DNA of 64,000 nt from Antedon mediterranea. Lineage: Eukaryota; Echinodermata; Crinoidea; Comatulida; Antedonidae. A model generated the notes under the pieces. That model had not been told where the DNA came from and did no database searches. It worked only from the letters and a program-made list of their open reading frames with translations. Shown here one piece after another: positions 49,047-61,500 of this stretch. Numbering within the stretch: position 1 is the first letter of the stretch; each line of letters begins with the position of its first letter. The position numbers were made by a program, and so were the translations under genes. The stretch spans positions 30,094,912 through 30,158,911 of the forward strand of contig NC_092675.1 in the NCBI RefSeq assembly GCF_964355755.1, in the 5' to 3' direction.

Positions 49047-49403
49047 GTATTGTGTGCGTTGATATAGAGGCCTACAGTAGTATTATAATAACCCAAATTA
49101 GCATATGGATTTTCATAATTAATTTATTAGTAATATAATGATAAGCTATTTAAACAATGGAGTTCTTTGATATGATAATAATAATTATTTCGTCATCTGG
49201 AAACGTTTCCCAACATGTACAACAATAATTTGATATATGCGATATTCGGCTAAAATGACCATCAAAGTGAAAATGGACATTTATATGTTAACAATGACCG
49301 ACGACAATGCAGTATTGTGTATTAAATTATTGATGGATGACAGTGGTATGCCTACTTTCCAATAACAACAACAGAAATGCTAAATATTGTAGTGTTGATT
49401 CTA

Positions 49404-49805
49404 ACGTTGTTTTTCTAAAACATCCAAATGTAAATGTTGTTTCTCTAAAACATAGAAATGTATTTCTAAAACATCCAAATGTAAATGGTGTTTCTGAAAC
49501 ATCCAAATATAAATGCTGTTTTTAAAACATTAAAATGTCAATGTTGTTTCTAAAACATCCAAATTTAAAATGTTGTTTCTAAAGATGCAAATACAAATGT
49601 TGTTTCTAAAACATCCAAATGTAAATGTTATTTCTAAAACATCAAAATCTAAATGCTGTTTCTAAAACATTAAATGTAAATGTTGTTTCTAAAACATCCA
49701 AATTTAAATGCTATTACTAAACAATAAAATGTAAATGTTGTTTCTAAAACATCCGAATGTAAATGTTTCTAAAACATAAAATTTAAATGTTGTTTCTAAA
49801 ACATG
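49404..49805. repeat. 28-30-bp minisatellite upstream of the CBM39-GH16 gene
   Basis: About 13 imperfect units of TGTTTCTAAAACATCCAAAT followed by GTAAATGT. Its final unit with ACATGCAATAGGTGCATGCT is repeated once more at about 51052-51095. Confidence 0.9.
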
Positions 49806-50668
49806 CAATAGGTGCATGCTATTCACGTGTTGGAATATTTGAAAGTATATAATGTCAACAAATACTAATTCAATAAAATATATCTTATCACTCTTGTTTG
49901 AGTACCAAGCAGCTTATCAGATTGTTAATTTAATTAAGAAAATCCATATGTTAATTTAGGTTATTATATAATATTTGTATATAGTTATTACTCTATCTAT
50001 ATTAATATAATAGCGCACTCCTATCATTAATTAATTATGATTAGTTTTATATGGTAATGATTTATTATCATTAACTCTAAACTATTATTATGTTTTGAGA
50101 TCGGTGTAAAAATAGATTACTGTGTCTTATTCTCTAACTATCGCGTGATATCAGCAGTAAAAAATGTTAATTTAGGTTATTATATAATATTTATATAGTA
50201 TAAATGATGTATCAAGTACACATTAACACTAAACGTATCACCCTTAATTGATATAATAGAAAAAACATCCATATGTCTGTACTACAATGTTATGTTTTGA
50301 GACGGAGCCTCTTATTGAAATCGGTGTTTAAGGACAACACGTGAAATGGTTGGCTGTGGCTCTAATTACCGCCGATACCAGAGCAGTCAAAAAGTACTTT
50401 TTCACACTCTCTGCATTCAAATTTACAGGCATATTATGGAGTAGTTATTTCTCATTAATTATAATCTTATATAAAGTAATGATCACTGGCCATGCGCACA
50501 TACTGTATTGTACTAAACGTGTCGAGTTGGGTTGTGAGAATGGGGTGTATGAGGAAAACAAAAAAACAGAGGATGATGCAAAGTTTAAATAAACTTAGTT
50601 CTTAATACAGTGAGCATTCGGTTATACTGTATTAATAAAATAATGCAAGGGCGAATACTAAAAATGAC

Positions 50669-50787
50669 ACTTTATCGTTTTGATTTACCTTTTATTTTTC
50701 TTATTTCATTTATACCTTCATTGACATCCAGTCACTGAAGGTATAAATGAAATAAGAAAAATAAAAGGTAAATCAAAACGATAAAGT
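50669..50787. repeat. Perfect inverted repeat, 52-bp arms, 15-bp loop
   Basis: Left arm 50669-50720 (ACTTTATCGTTTTGATTTAC to TATACCTTCA), right arm 50736-50787. The start and the loop word GACATCCAGTCACTG resemble the dispersed repeat at 24807 and 63765. Confidence 0.9.
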
Positions 50788-51125
50788 AAAGAAACTAGAA
50801 CGAAATTACAGAGTGCAAGTAAGATCTGACATATGTGGTGTACCACAAACTAACTGAAAGTCAGTTTATGGTACACCCATAATTGGAGATAAGCAAGAAT
50901 ATATAACGTAGACATGAGCTCCCTGGTAATTGGGATAAAAGAAAGTAACAAAAGATGGTGAATAGGGGGTTGAGAGAGTAAAAAAAATGAAGATAGCTTA
51001 ATATAAACAAGTAAAGATGTAAGATAATTGTATGTTGATAACAGTACTTTTGTTTCTAAAACATGCAACAGGTGCATGCTATCTACGTGATTGGTACATG
51101 CAGAACGACAGACAATAATTTTTTC

Positions 51126-51310
51126 ATATGCCAAAGATAACATCATTACACAAAAAAATAAATACAAATAATCTCATGAAATTGCGGTCTTTTCTCAAAT
51201 TGTGAAAGTTTTCAAACAATTATGCCAAAGATAATAAATTATCATTACACAAATAAGGAAATACAAATAATATTATGAAATTGCATTTTTTTTCTCAAAT
51301 TGTGAAAGTT
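51126..51310. repeat. About 95-bp tandem duplicate
   Basis: ATGCCAAAGATAACATCATT...CAAATTGTGAAAGTTTT occurs twice in succession with small indels. Confidence 0.8.
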
Positions 51311-51445
51311 TTGATTTTTAAATGTCGGCCAAACACATTTATTGTAAACTGTGGCCTTTCCCATAAACTCGTATTTCGTATTAATATAATGCCTGTCCTC
51401 CTTTTTGATGTCCATGTTTGAAATGATTTCCTTTTCATGAATTTT

Positions 51446-53700
51446 AAATGGAAATTCTTTAGTTTATGAAATTCCTGATGATGATCAAATAAAGATAGAC
51501 TTTCCTCTCGTTATTTAAACATAATCAGTGCATTTTATTGGTTCAACTAATTCCAAAGTTGCAATAAAATGATTCTTATGTTAAAAGTATACCGATTTTT
51601 GAAAAAACAAGGCCAACAGCCATAAGTCGCGTGCTAAAACGCATAGTGATACCGGACCGACAGACAGACCGACAGACCGACCGACCGACATTATGGTAAA
51701 AGACAGTAAAAAAAGTAGGCTGCTGTAAAATGATTAACTTTATCACCTTTACTGGGTTTGCTTGTTTGTTAAGTCATATCTACTTCTTTTAAGCCTTATA
51801 ATCATAATTTTGGTTTAAAACATATGAATTGCAGTCCAAATTAAAGTAAATTAAGTAGCCTAAGTAAGTAAAACCGATCGATCAAATCGTAATACAACGT
51901 GTTTACGCTGCGATACCTTGTTCTAGCATTTCGAGGCATATTTTCTAAAAACTATTATATATTCAACGAATTTTATTGATTTTTTACTTGTAACATCACA
52001 CGACAAGAGCATAACGATTGTTGATTATTTTATATATTGAGATTGGGGGCGTTCTAAATCATATAATAGAAGAACGACCACTTTGCAATCCATCATTCCA
52101 CGGAATCGAATAAATGAAAAATTGGTCGAATGCTATAACTTGGTTTATTTCAAGACCTTTGGTTATTATATTAATTCTGTTTTTTTATATGAGAGGGTAA
52201 TTGGAACATTCTTCCAGTGACGTCACATTATGTTGTTCAGTTCCAATCACGATATTAGCATGCGTCTATTGCATGTTTTTAAAAGTAGAACACATTTTCA
52301 TCACAATTATACATTTTAAATCTTCTCCTAGTGTTTTTATTGTGTTTTTAAAATAGAATTTATTCTTATGAATTTAAAGAAAACAATTTTTTAACATGTT
52401 CTAACATTGTTTGATAAAATAAAAACTTTTGATTGAACAACCTGCACATATAATATATAACTTGAAGAGCGAACACTTGGCGATCCATCATTCCACGGAA
52501 TGGAATTAAAGAATGAAAATTGGTCGAATGCTATTTTCTATTTAGGCTTGCTGTACTTGGTAATTTCAAACCTTTGATTATTATATTATTTGGAAATTCT
52601 TTAGTTTTAAAATGTTTATCATAATTTAACTGATTTCAGATGATCAAATAAAGATAGAAACGTTTAAACATGACTTTCCTCTCGTTATTTAAACATAATC
52701 AGTGCATATTATTGGTTCAACTGATTCAAAAGTTGCAATAAACTTATTCTTATGTTAAAAGTATACCTAACTTTTGAACAAAAATGAAATTATGGTAACT
52801 GACAGTAATAAAAGTAGGCTGGTGTAGTATAATGATTAAGTTTATCACCTTCACTGGGTTTGCTTGTTTGTTAAGTCATATCTACTTCCTAAGTCTTATA
52901 ATCATAATCATATCCAAGTAAGTAAGTTGCCTAAGTAAGTAAAACCGATCGATCAACGTGTACGGTATATGTGTTTACGCTGTATGACACCTTTTGTAGC
53001 GCCGTTTGAGGCATATTTTCTAAAAACTAATATATATTCAACGAATTGCATTGATTTGTTTATGTGGTAACATCACAACGACAAGAGCATAACGATTGTT
53101 GATTATTTGATATATTGAGATAGGTGGCGTTCTAAATCATTTTCTAATAGCCATTTACATCATCATCACTGTCATCATCATTGTACACATCAACAGCATT
53201 TGTAGCATATTGGTTACATAATGATAACTGTAGATTAAACTTAGAAAAATATGCAATGTTATGTGTTGTGTTAGTTTTGTATGATATCATCAAACTAACA
53301 TATGGGACATTCTTCCAGTGACGTCACATTATGTTGGTCCGTTCCAATCACGATATTAGCATGCATCTATTGCATGTTGTTAAAAACACTTTTTTATCAA
53401 AATTATATTTTAATTTTTTGTAGAATTTGTTTTTATGAATTTAAAGAAAACAATCTTTTAAAATTGTTCTAACATTGTTTGATAGAATAAAAACTTTTAA
53501 TACCTACACACAATATAATATATAAACTAATTGAAGAGCGAACACTTGGCGATTCATCATTCCACGGAATCGAATGAATGAATATTTATACATATAACTT
53601 TATTCACAATCTCAGATTAATACAAAGTACATACAAAATTAATTTGTCGAATGCTATTTTTTATTTAGGCCTGCTGAATTTGTTTATTGCAAGGCCTTCG
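51446..53700. repeat. Diverged tandem duplication, period about 1.1 kb
   Basis: Shared blocks in order: CTTTCCTCTCGTTATTTAAA (51500 and 52674), GTTTGCTTGTTTGTTAAGTC (51768 and 52858), CATTCTTCCAGTGACGTCAC (52208 and 53306), and CATCATTCCACGGAAT (52090, 52487 and 53556). Confidence 0.8.
51655..51690. repeat. GACC/GACA microsatellite
   Basis: CCGACAGACAGACCGACAGA followed by CCGACCGACCGAC. Confidence 0.85.
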
Positions 53701-54405
53701 ATTATTCAAGGGTTTTTGTGATGAAATTCTATTTTATTGAAATCACAAGATAAATCAATAATAGTATCTGTTTTGTTCAACATTGAAATTTTCTTTTTTT
53801 CACTACCGTATATATTTATATAAAGCAAATCAAATGGGTAATTGTACTATAGCTTTTCCAGTCGTGTCTAGTCCCTATCACATATTCTTGAAGATTGAAA
53901 CACCTTTATGTATCAAAATCATCATTATAAATGAAATACTGTAACTTATATCAATTGTCTACATAAATCAATTAATACATAAATAAATAAAAAGATAGTT
54001 TTAAACGATGATCTATCACTCCGTAATTTACATTGTATAATTTTCTTCGTTTCTTCAGTCTTTCACATTCATATTCAATAGACCTAAATGTAGGGCTAAG
54101 TTGTTAAAGCAAAAAACCTCCCCAAAATATATAGCTTTATTAATTTTACGGGATTTCTATACTTTCAAGCAATATGGTAAACAACGGATTTTAAAACGGT
54201 GAAGATTAGGACACTAAACCTCAATAATAGATTATTATAATAACTGTATAAACAGATAATAAGTTATCATTTCAATATTTTGCATGTGGCTAATTTCCCA
54301 TCAAATTCAACTGATAAATAAAATGTAATAAATTGTCTTTGTTTAGTGTTATATCTTAGAAGTAAACACGTGATAGAACACGCGGTACGCGCATGAGCCG
54401 TGGCT

Positions 54406-54413
54406 TATATAAG
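54406..54413 (+). promoter_or_regulatory. TATA box of the plus-strand GH16 gene
   Basis: TATATAAG 69 nt before the ATG at 54482; predicts a start site near 54437 and a leader of about 45 nt. Confidence 0.6.
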
Positions 54414-54481
54414 TGCTGGTGTAGACCAGCAGAATTGATCAAAACAGGCTGTGTTTTGCTAAGTACCTGAACTAATTCAAG

Positions 54482-57400
54482 ATGCTGGCTAAGTTAGCAA
54501 CTTTCATCTGTTTCCTAGCTGTTGTTACAGGTAATTGTACATTAATTTAATTTTCAGAAAAAAAAATTTAGAAACAATTTTGTTTTGCTAAATTATTAAA
54601 TAAAATTTGTTTTGCTATGCATTAATTAACAATATTATGAATTGATTTTTGTTTTTAACATCTGTAGGGGAAACTTTAATTTTCGAAGACAATTTTGATA
54701 CCTTTAACTTGGATGTTTGGGAACACGAAATTACAGCCGGGGGTGGTGGAGTAAGTTTGAACAATGTATTTGCTTTAAATATTTAGTTACGGAATCTTTT
54801 GGTATGGTAAATTGAGAATCATACAATATAAACCAATTGCTAATTATTTCTATCTTATACTAATATTCTAATTCTGTTTTATCATATTATTAACTTATTT
54901 AATCAGAAATCATTTTTTTTTTCTTTTAGAATTGGGAGTTTCAATACTATACCAACAATCGATCGAATAGTTACACAAAGGACGGCAAATTGTATATTAA
55001 ACCGGTAAATATTGTTATCATTAATATCTTATTTTGATTAATGGAGTTTTTAAACAAAAAATACAAAATTAATGTAATAAGTTAGCTTTAAAGTTTTTTT
55101 ACAGACTGCAGAATCGTTTTTGGCGGAAATGATTGATTTTGACAATGTTTCACAATGCCAATATTGGCTGTCACGATAATTTTTTAGAGACCATTTTTCC
55201 CTCCGAATATTCAAATGTAAACAAGCCATATCCCATCAGACTGGATTATTCCTACAATTTATTGTTTATAATTATGTGTACCTTTTAATTGAATTTCAGA
55301 CACTGACTTCCGATAAGTATAACGAAGATTTTCTTTCAAGTGGGACTTTAGATCTTTGGGGTAAGTAAGCCTACATCGATTTAAGTGTAGCCTATTATTT
55401 CTATTAATTTAATTATCAAAGTATTGGAACACGGGAACGCCACCAATGGCAACATAACAAACTGTTCCGTCTTTTTTATTTTCTTCTTTCTTCCTATGCT
55501 GTATAGGTGCATCTCCTGCTGATTTGTGTACCGGAAACAACTACTATGGCTGTCAGCGTACAGGTAGCTCCGCCAACTACATCAACCCAATCCAATCAGC
55601 TCGTCTAAGAACTGTCAATTCATTTAGTTTCAAGTATGGAAAAGTTGAAATCAATGCTAAGTTGCCTACTGGTGATTGGTTATGGCCAGGTAAGTTTAAA
55701 GGCCAGTTTTTGTCCATCAGCTGTGTACGACGCTGACAAAAGCTTAACGTTCAAGTGCACGCGAAAGGAAACAGATGTGCTTAAATGAAAATAATTAACG
55801 TAGTAGTGTATTCTGGTTTTTTTTTTAGCAATTTGGTTGCTTCCAAAGCACAACTCCTATGGTGGATGGCCTGCGTCAGGAGAGATTGATATTATGGAGA
55901 GTAGAGGTTAGTAAAGAATACACTACGTAATAAGAGATTAGTAGTGTGATTACGGCCCGGATTACGGCAGAATTGCATCTTCTCCTAACGCATGTTTTAT
56001 GTTAGTCGTTTTAAGTACAGATAGATCGATTATCCTTTAATTTAGACTGTCCGAATATTACGTCCTCTATTAAAGTGGGATTAGCACCTTTATTAACGTA
56101 GGGTTGGTACATCCATTAACTTAGGACTACAGGCACTCTTTCTTCTTTTCCGTTGTGAAGGTCTTAGCATATTTTGAAGTTAAATTAACACATTTATAAA
56201 TTCCTAAACTTACATGTGATTAGTGTTAAAAGCATCAACAACGCACTTGTTACACTGACATAAGCTTCTTTTTTTTTCAGGAAACTTAAATTTAAAAGAT
56301 GAAAACGGAAACGATGTAGGTGTCAATCAGATGGGTTCAACTCTTCACTGGGGTCCATTCTGGCCTTACAACGAATGGCCACGCACTCACGCAACAAAGT
56401 AAGTCTATACCTTTGTTATAATATGCTTTTGTCAGCATTAAACACATCTTTAAATAATGAACCAATGCAACAGAGACGTACTCTCATGAAACTAAATACT
56501 GTAGTTCGTTTAGCATTAGATCTGTTGACCAAGCGACATAAGTAGTTTCTATATTCTATTTCGAAATTGAATATTGTTTTGTGTTATGTTACTCTTTCTT
56601 TTGACATTTTATATTGAAACATTAATAAACTTCGATATTTGTATTTGTGTTCCTTTGTGTATAGGAATGATAAAACTTTCCGGGAAACGTTTCATACGTA
56701 TGGCTTGGAATGGACAGAGCAAAGCATTAAGTATGTTATAATTTTAAGTATGTTCTAATTTTAAAACAATCAAGTACACAATCCGTAATAAGTCTACCTT
56801 TTGAATTGAAGAAATTATTAAGGATTTCTGTTCTATACTCATCAGTTATTCAATTAAAACAAAAATATAGGCCTAACTGGTTCTAAGAAAATGAAATTAA
56901 AAGATGATAAGAATTCAGTTACTACTAGTTCTTCTTTACCTGTACCGATTGAAACAAATTTAACATTTTATTTTAACAGATTGTACGTTGATAATGATCT
57001 TATATTGAATGTTGACCCTGGAGAAGGATTCTGGGAGTTTGGAGAATTTGCCAAACAAGCACCAAACATTGCAAACCCATGGGCAAACAGTGACAATAAA
57101 ATGGCTCCCTTTGACCAAGAGGTAGGTCAACATTGCATGGTGTAAATAGCGTTTCAATTATTTGATGATGCGAATTAAAACCTTTTAACAACGTTGAAGA
57201 GACACGCCCTTGTTTGCGATAGTGTTTACAGTGAAGGCTGCAACGAAAAAATTGTGAAACAACCCTCTATATGCTGATTTGGTAAATGATAATCAATAAT
57301 TATTATTGTTCATGAGATGCGTTTTCTTGTAATTACCAGCCGGACATACAATGTGGCTAACCACCTCATGAGAATGTATGTTGAGTCTGTTGTAGTTTCA

Positions 57401-57651
57401 AACATATAGTGCAATTTTATTCTATTTTCTAGTTCTATATCGTTATGAACGTAGCTGTTGGAGGCACAAATTATTTCAGTGACAGTTTTACGAACGGCGA
57501 TTATCCCAAACCGTGGAACAACAACTCTCCGACTGCACCAAAGGACTTCTGGAATGCTAAAGACTCCTGGTACAAAACTTGGCACCCTACTGAAAACAAT
57601 GGCGAGGGCGCAGCCATGCAGATCGATTACGTCAAAGTGTGGTCGCTTTAA
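54482..57651 (+). CDS. Secreted GH16 beta-1,3-glucanase, complete, 357 aa
   Basis: Exons: 54482-54530, 54668-54750, 54930-55004, 55300-55360, 55507-55689, 55829-55906, 56281-56398, 56665-56730, 56980-57121, 57433-57651; total 1074 nt in frame. The signal peptide MLAKLATFICFLAVVTG is followed directly by the GH16 fold (ETLIFEDNFDTFNLDVWEHE). Catalytic residues are E169-I-D171-I-M-E174. Other landmarks are STLHWGPFWP and FYIVMNVAVGG near the C-terminus. It should hydrolyse internal beta-1,3-glucan bonds (laminarin or fungal/algal glucan) outside the cell. It is a paralogue of the minus-strand gene: exon lengths 75, 61, 183, 78, 118 and 219 are identical, but it lacks CBM39 and the linker. The stop is TAA, with AATAAA 160 nt downstream. 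Confidence 0.93.
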
Positions 57652-57810
57652 AATGGCGCCAAAGATTGGCTGCGTTAGGCCTATAATAATAATAATTATA
57701 TCAAAAACAATATATTCAAAAGATAAATATTTTACACTTAATTACCTATAATTGCAATATGTTATGCTGGGCATAGCAATACTATTCATTGATGTTTAAT
57801 TGAAGTGAAT

Positions 57811-57816
57811 AATAAA
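57811..57816 (+). terminator. Poly(A) signal AATAAA for the plus-strand GH16 gene
   Basis: AATAAA within an A-rich run, 160 nt after the stop codon. Confidence 0.55.
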
Positions 57817-58361
57817 AATAAAAAAATAATTTTTTGATTTCTGAATTATTGTTTTTATTTTTTTGAATACTGTACTAAAATGCTTTACAATGTAAACACT
57901 CCTACGAAAACTCATAGTAATGTCATATCAGTATATTGACAGAAGCAGACCAGATACTAAACTCTAAATCTTTCAAAGCATATTTTATGAAGACGTCGTC
58001 CCGGATGTATGAAAAGAAATATCGCGTGCCGGATATCCACTTCTCTTTGAAGTACAGTAGAACACCTGTTTTACTTACTTTAGTTATAAAGTTTATAACA
58101 ATAGCGTGTGCGACGCATGGTGGGAAGGGATTCCCATTATGCACTGTATGACGTTCCTCGCGAAATAAATCTATTTGCAATAAACCTTGTATTGTAGACA
58201 GCGAATTTATGAGCACATCAATATAACACACACTAAGTCTACTAATGGCGACTTTAATTATTAGAATGCTTTAAAAAAAAAAAAATTATATTTAACATGT
58301 CTCCAAATAAGACAAACAATTTATATTATGAAATAATGTTCATTAATAATTTTTCAGTTTC

Positions 58362-58485
58362 TTAAGCTCTGTCTACACTATCAAACTTTATGTGAAGTGC
58401 CCATATATGCCCATGATGATGTCATATCACTACTATATGTGGGCAAATCACTACAAACTAGTTTGATAGTGTAGACAGAGCCTTA
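58362..58485. mobile_element. MITE family copy 11
   Basis: TTAAGCTCTGTCTACACTAT at the left, ATAGTGTAGACAGAGCCTTA at the right; interior shortened. Confidence 0.85.
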
Positions 58486-58550
58486 CAGTTTATAAACTAG
58501 AAACTCAAAAAGTTAATTATTAATTTAAATAGTACTATCAATTATATTCA

Positions 58551-61500
58551 CTAAAGCAGTTTTGGCAGTTGTTTTAAGCGATTAACATCAAGTATGTTAC
58601 TAACAGCTGCACTATCAGATTGGATACCTTGTGTACCCCTATGCTGTATACCTTGTTCTGCTTTGTTTGTAATAGTTTGAAGCGGTGTTCTTGGTGAGTT
58701 TACATTCCCAATATTCCATGAAATGTTCTTAGCATCTCTTAAATCTTTTTTCCTATTACCAAACACAAGTATAGGTTTAGGCGTGCCTGTGATTTCTTCT
58801 CCTTTAGTGTTATTGATTTGTGGAAATGGTTCAACCATACTCTCTTGTTGTCCAATAATTGAATAATCATCTTCGCTTGTTTCAACTCGCTTCCTCTTCT
58901 CAATTTTCTTTTCCTTCAGTTTCTTTTTTATCTTCTTTTTCCCTTTCTTATCTGTCTTATTATTAAGATTCATAGATGTGTCAAGTAGTCCATATTTTTC
59001 CATATATTTCTTGCTTGCAAATGACCAGTTGACCGCACCCGCAGAGCTGATATCAACTGCACTTTTCTCAGATAGCTTATTAAGCATTGTTGTCTTTGAA
59101 AGTTGGTTGTTAGAACTCTGGAATGCTTCAGATAAAGTAGTAAGTTGCTGATCACTTAGGTACTTCATGGCTATTGCGTTTGCTTCCATACTAAGATTGC
59201 TACTGTCCATTGAGTAGTCCACCATAGAAACATCAATGATCTTTGGAAAGACTGTTGATAAATACATGCTTTGTCTAAAATAAACAAAATTAGAGGATTT
59301 AGTGTCAGATAAATCTATATAGTATTGATTGATTGAAATATATATTTATACTGGGTAACCTCTTCAGTCAAAGACTGGTCTCCCAGAGGGTCCAGTTGGT
59401 GATCAGTGGCTGTGATGTACTAATACACCGGGATAATCCCCTACTCGTCTCGAAAGATGTACTAGGTTCTTTAAAATGCACACGAGCTAGATGTGTACAC
59501 TGGACCTACAGTTTATAGTCCTTATCCGAGAAGACTCGTTCTACCACCAGAACCTTGGAGTGAGTGAGCCTCGAGCCCCTGCCGATGTTATGGTTACGTA
59601 ATTACGGTTCCACTGTCTTAACCGCTCGGCCACTCACTCACTCACTCCTGTTTTGTCTATTGTCTACCTAAATAAAGATGTATTCACACCATTAGTTTCA
59701 CTAACATTATCCAATTGTTAAAAAAAAACAACAAACAGTTGATTTCAAATTTGATTTCACTTATTAAAAAATACAAAATAAACGCTTAAATTCAACTCAA
59801 AACTGACTTTCAGAAAATTTTTGTTCACATACAGTTTTAGCAGGTAAATACATTTTATGTTAATTAACTTTCTGGAAATTAATTTTCTTAATATTCACCT
59901 GGTAATATAAAAAAATGAAAAAGAAGAGCAGTTAATAGTTTTAAGAACATACCCAGCAGAACCAAACATCATCTCATCGTCAGCCGCCGCCTCTTCTTCC
60001 GTATCACCATCCTCATCATTTGTATCATTTTCATCACTGTCACTATCTTCCTCCTTTAACTCTTTATCTTCCTGTATTGGTTTATTCTTTGTTGTGACTG
60101 TGTCTTCACTTCCTTTCAGCATCTGTTTGACTTTTCCCTGAAAAAAACCAACAATGTCAAAAAAGTAACAATACCAAGTGACATTTTAATAATTGTACTT
60201 TGTACTGCAGGCTCCTGGGTCAATTCAGTGACAATTTATAGCTTTGAATATTATTATTTTGTTTATTGTCATAAAAATAACTAAATTTAATTTAAAAATT
60301 AATACTATGTTTACTAAATGTGGTTGAACAATATTCAAACAATTGTCAAAAACACTCATAAAAGAACAAAACAATTAAGTATTTTACAATTATTGTATTG
60401 TATAAATACTATTTTGTGGTTTATATATAATTATAACCAATAACATATTTGTAAGACATACATTGTAATACCTTCAAAAACGGTATTATTGCAAAAAATT
60501 GATAATCTAAAACTTACCAGCAAGTTGTCGTAGAATTTAGCTTCATCTTTGTAAAGTAAACTATCTGCTTGATGTAATACGCTGCCCTCAACGAAGGCAT
60601 CGGGTTTCCGCATGAGCATACTTGCACTTTCACCGAGTACAGGACTCACAATACTGTCATTAACAAATGCAGCGTCACTACAATAACAAATTTGCAAAAA
60701 TAAATAATTCAGTACCATTTGTATGAGTCAAGTTGCATTAGACAGCTAGAACATAAACAGCAATAAAAGTACTTCTGATAAACTCTAAACCTCTGTCCAC
60801 CATCAAACTTGATGTGACAACAAAATGTGATGTGCCCATATATGGACACGATGACATCATACCACTACCATATTTGGGCACATCACACTTTTTTGTCACA
60901 TACAGTTTGATAGTGTAGACAGAGCTTTAAAAAAGTTTAAAAAGTTTACCTTTGGCTTTTTTTCTTTCTTACAACTGTTTTTTTTAAATTCAATATTGAA
61001 TAACACTTTTAAAATAGTTTGTAAGGTCAATGCTAGTTAAAAGAGAATGTGTACCTTTTTGGAGATTTAACTTGTTCAACCGTACTGCTACAAAAACTCT
61101 GAAGATCAACAGCAACAACTGAAGATGCTAGACTTCTTGTGTCATTCTGAATCTGAGGATCAGGTAGAGTGTCATCCAGGTTTGTGGCAGTGCTTTCTCT
61201 TGCAGATAGATCCTCTTCATTACTTACAACATCTGATCGTGAGATCTGATGATCTCTTGCATGGTGTACAGGAGTAAAATTTTCTTTGTTTTTCTGACGG
61301 CTGGGAGAACTTTGTAAAGTGCTACTTCTTTCTTCATTCATCATCTGACATTCTGAAGTAAATGCCTTCTTAGATTCATCCAGATGATTTCCATTGCCTT
61401 CATTCGACCAGCAAAGGCTAGCCCCAGTGTTTACGGAAGTGGTACACATTTGTTTCTTGTTAGATGAAGAAGGTTTATCAGGATGCGATGTCTGCTGTTG

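Larger units (their letters stand above)
49004..54481. other. Shared 5' intergenic region of the two divergent GH16 genes
   Basis: 5.5 kb without recognisable genes. It contains two TATA boxes, a minisatellite (49404-49805), a 52-bp-arm inverted repeat (50669-50787), a tandem duplicate of about 95 bp (51126-51310), a GACC/GACA microsatellite (51655-51690) and a diverged duplication of about 1.1 kb (about 51446-53700). Confidence 0.6.
57652..58550. other. Intergenic between GH16 and STIL (converging genes)
   Basis: GH16 3' UTR, an unassigned GC-richer block (57950-58230) with a minus-strand open frame of 102 codons of unknown meaning, and MITE copy 11 at 58362-58485. Confidence 0.5.
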
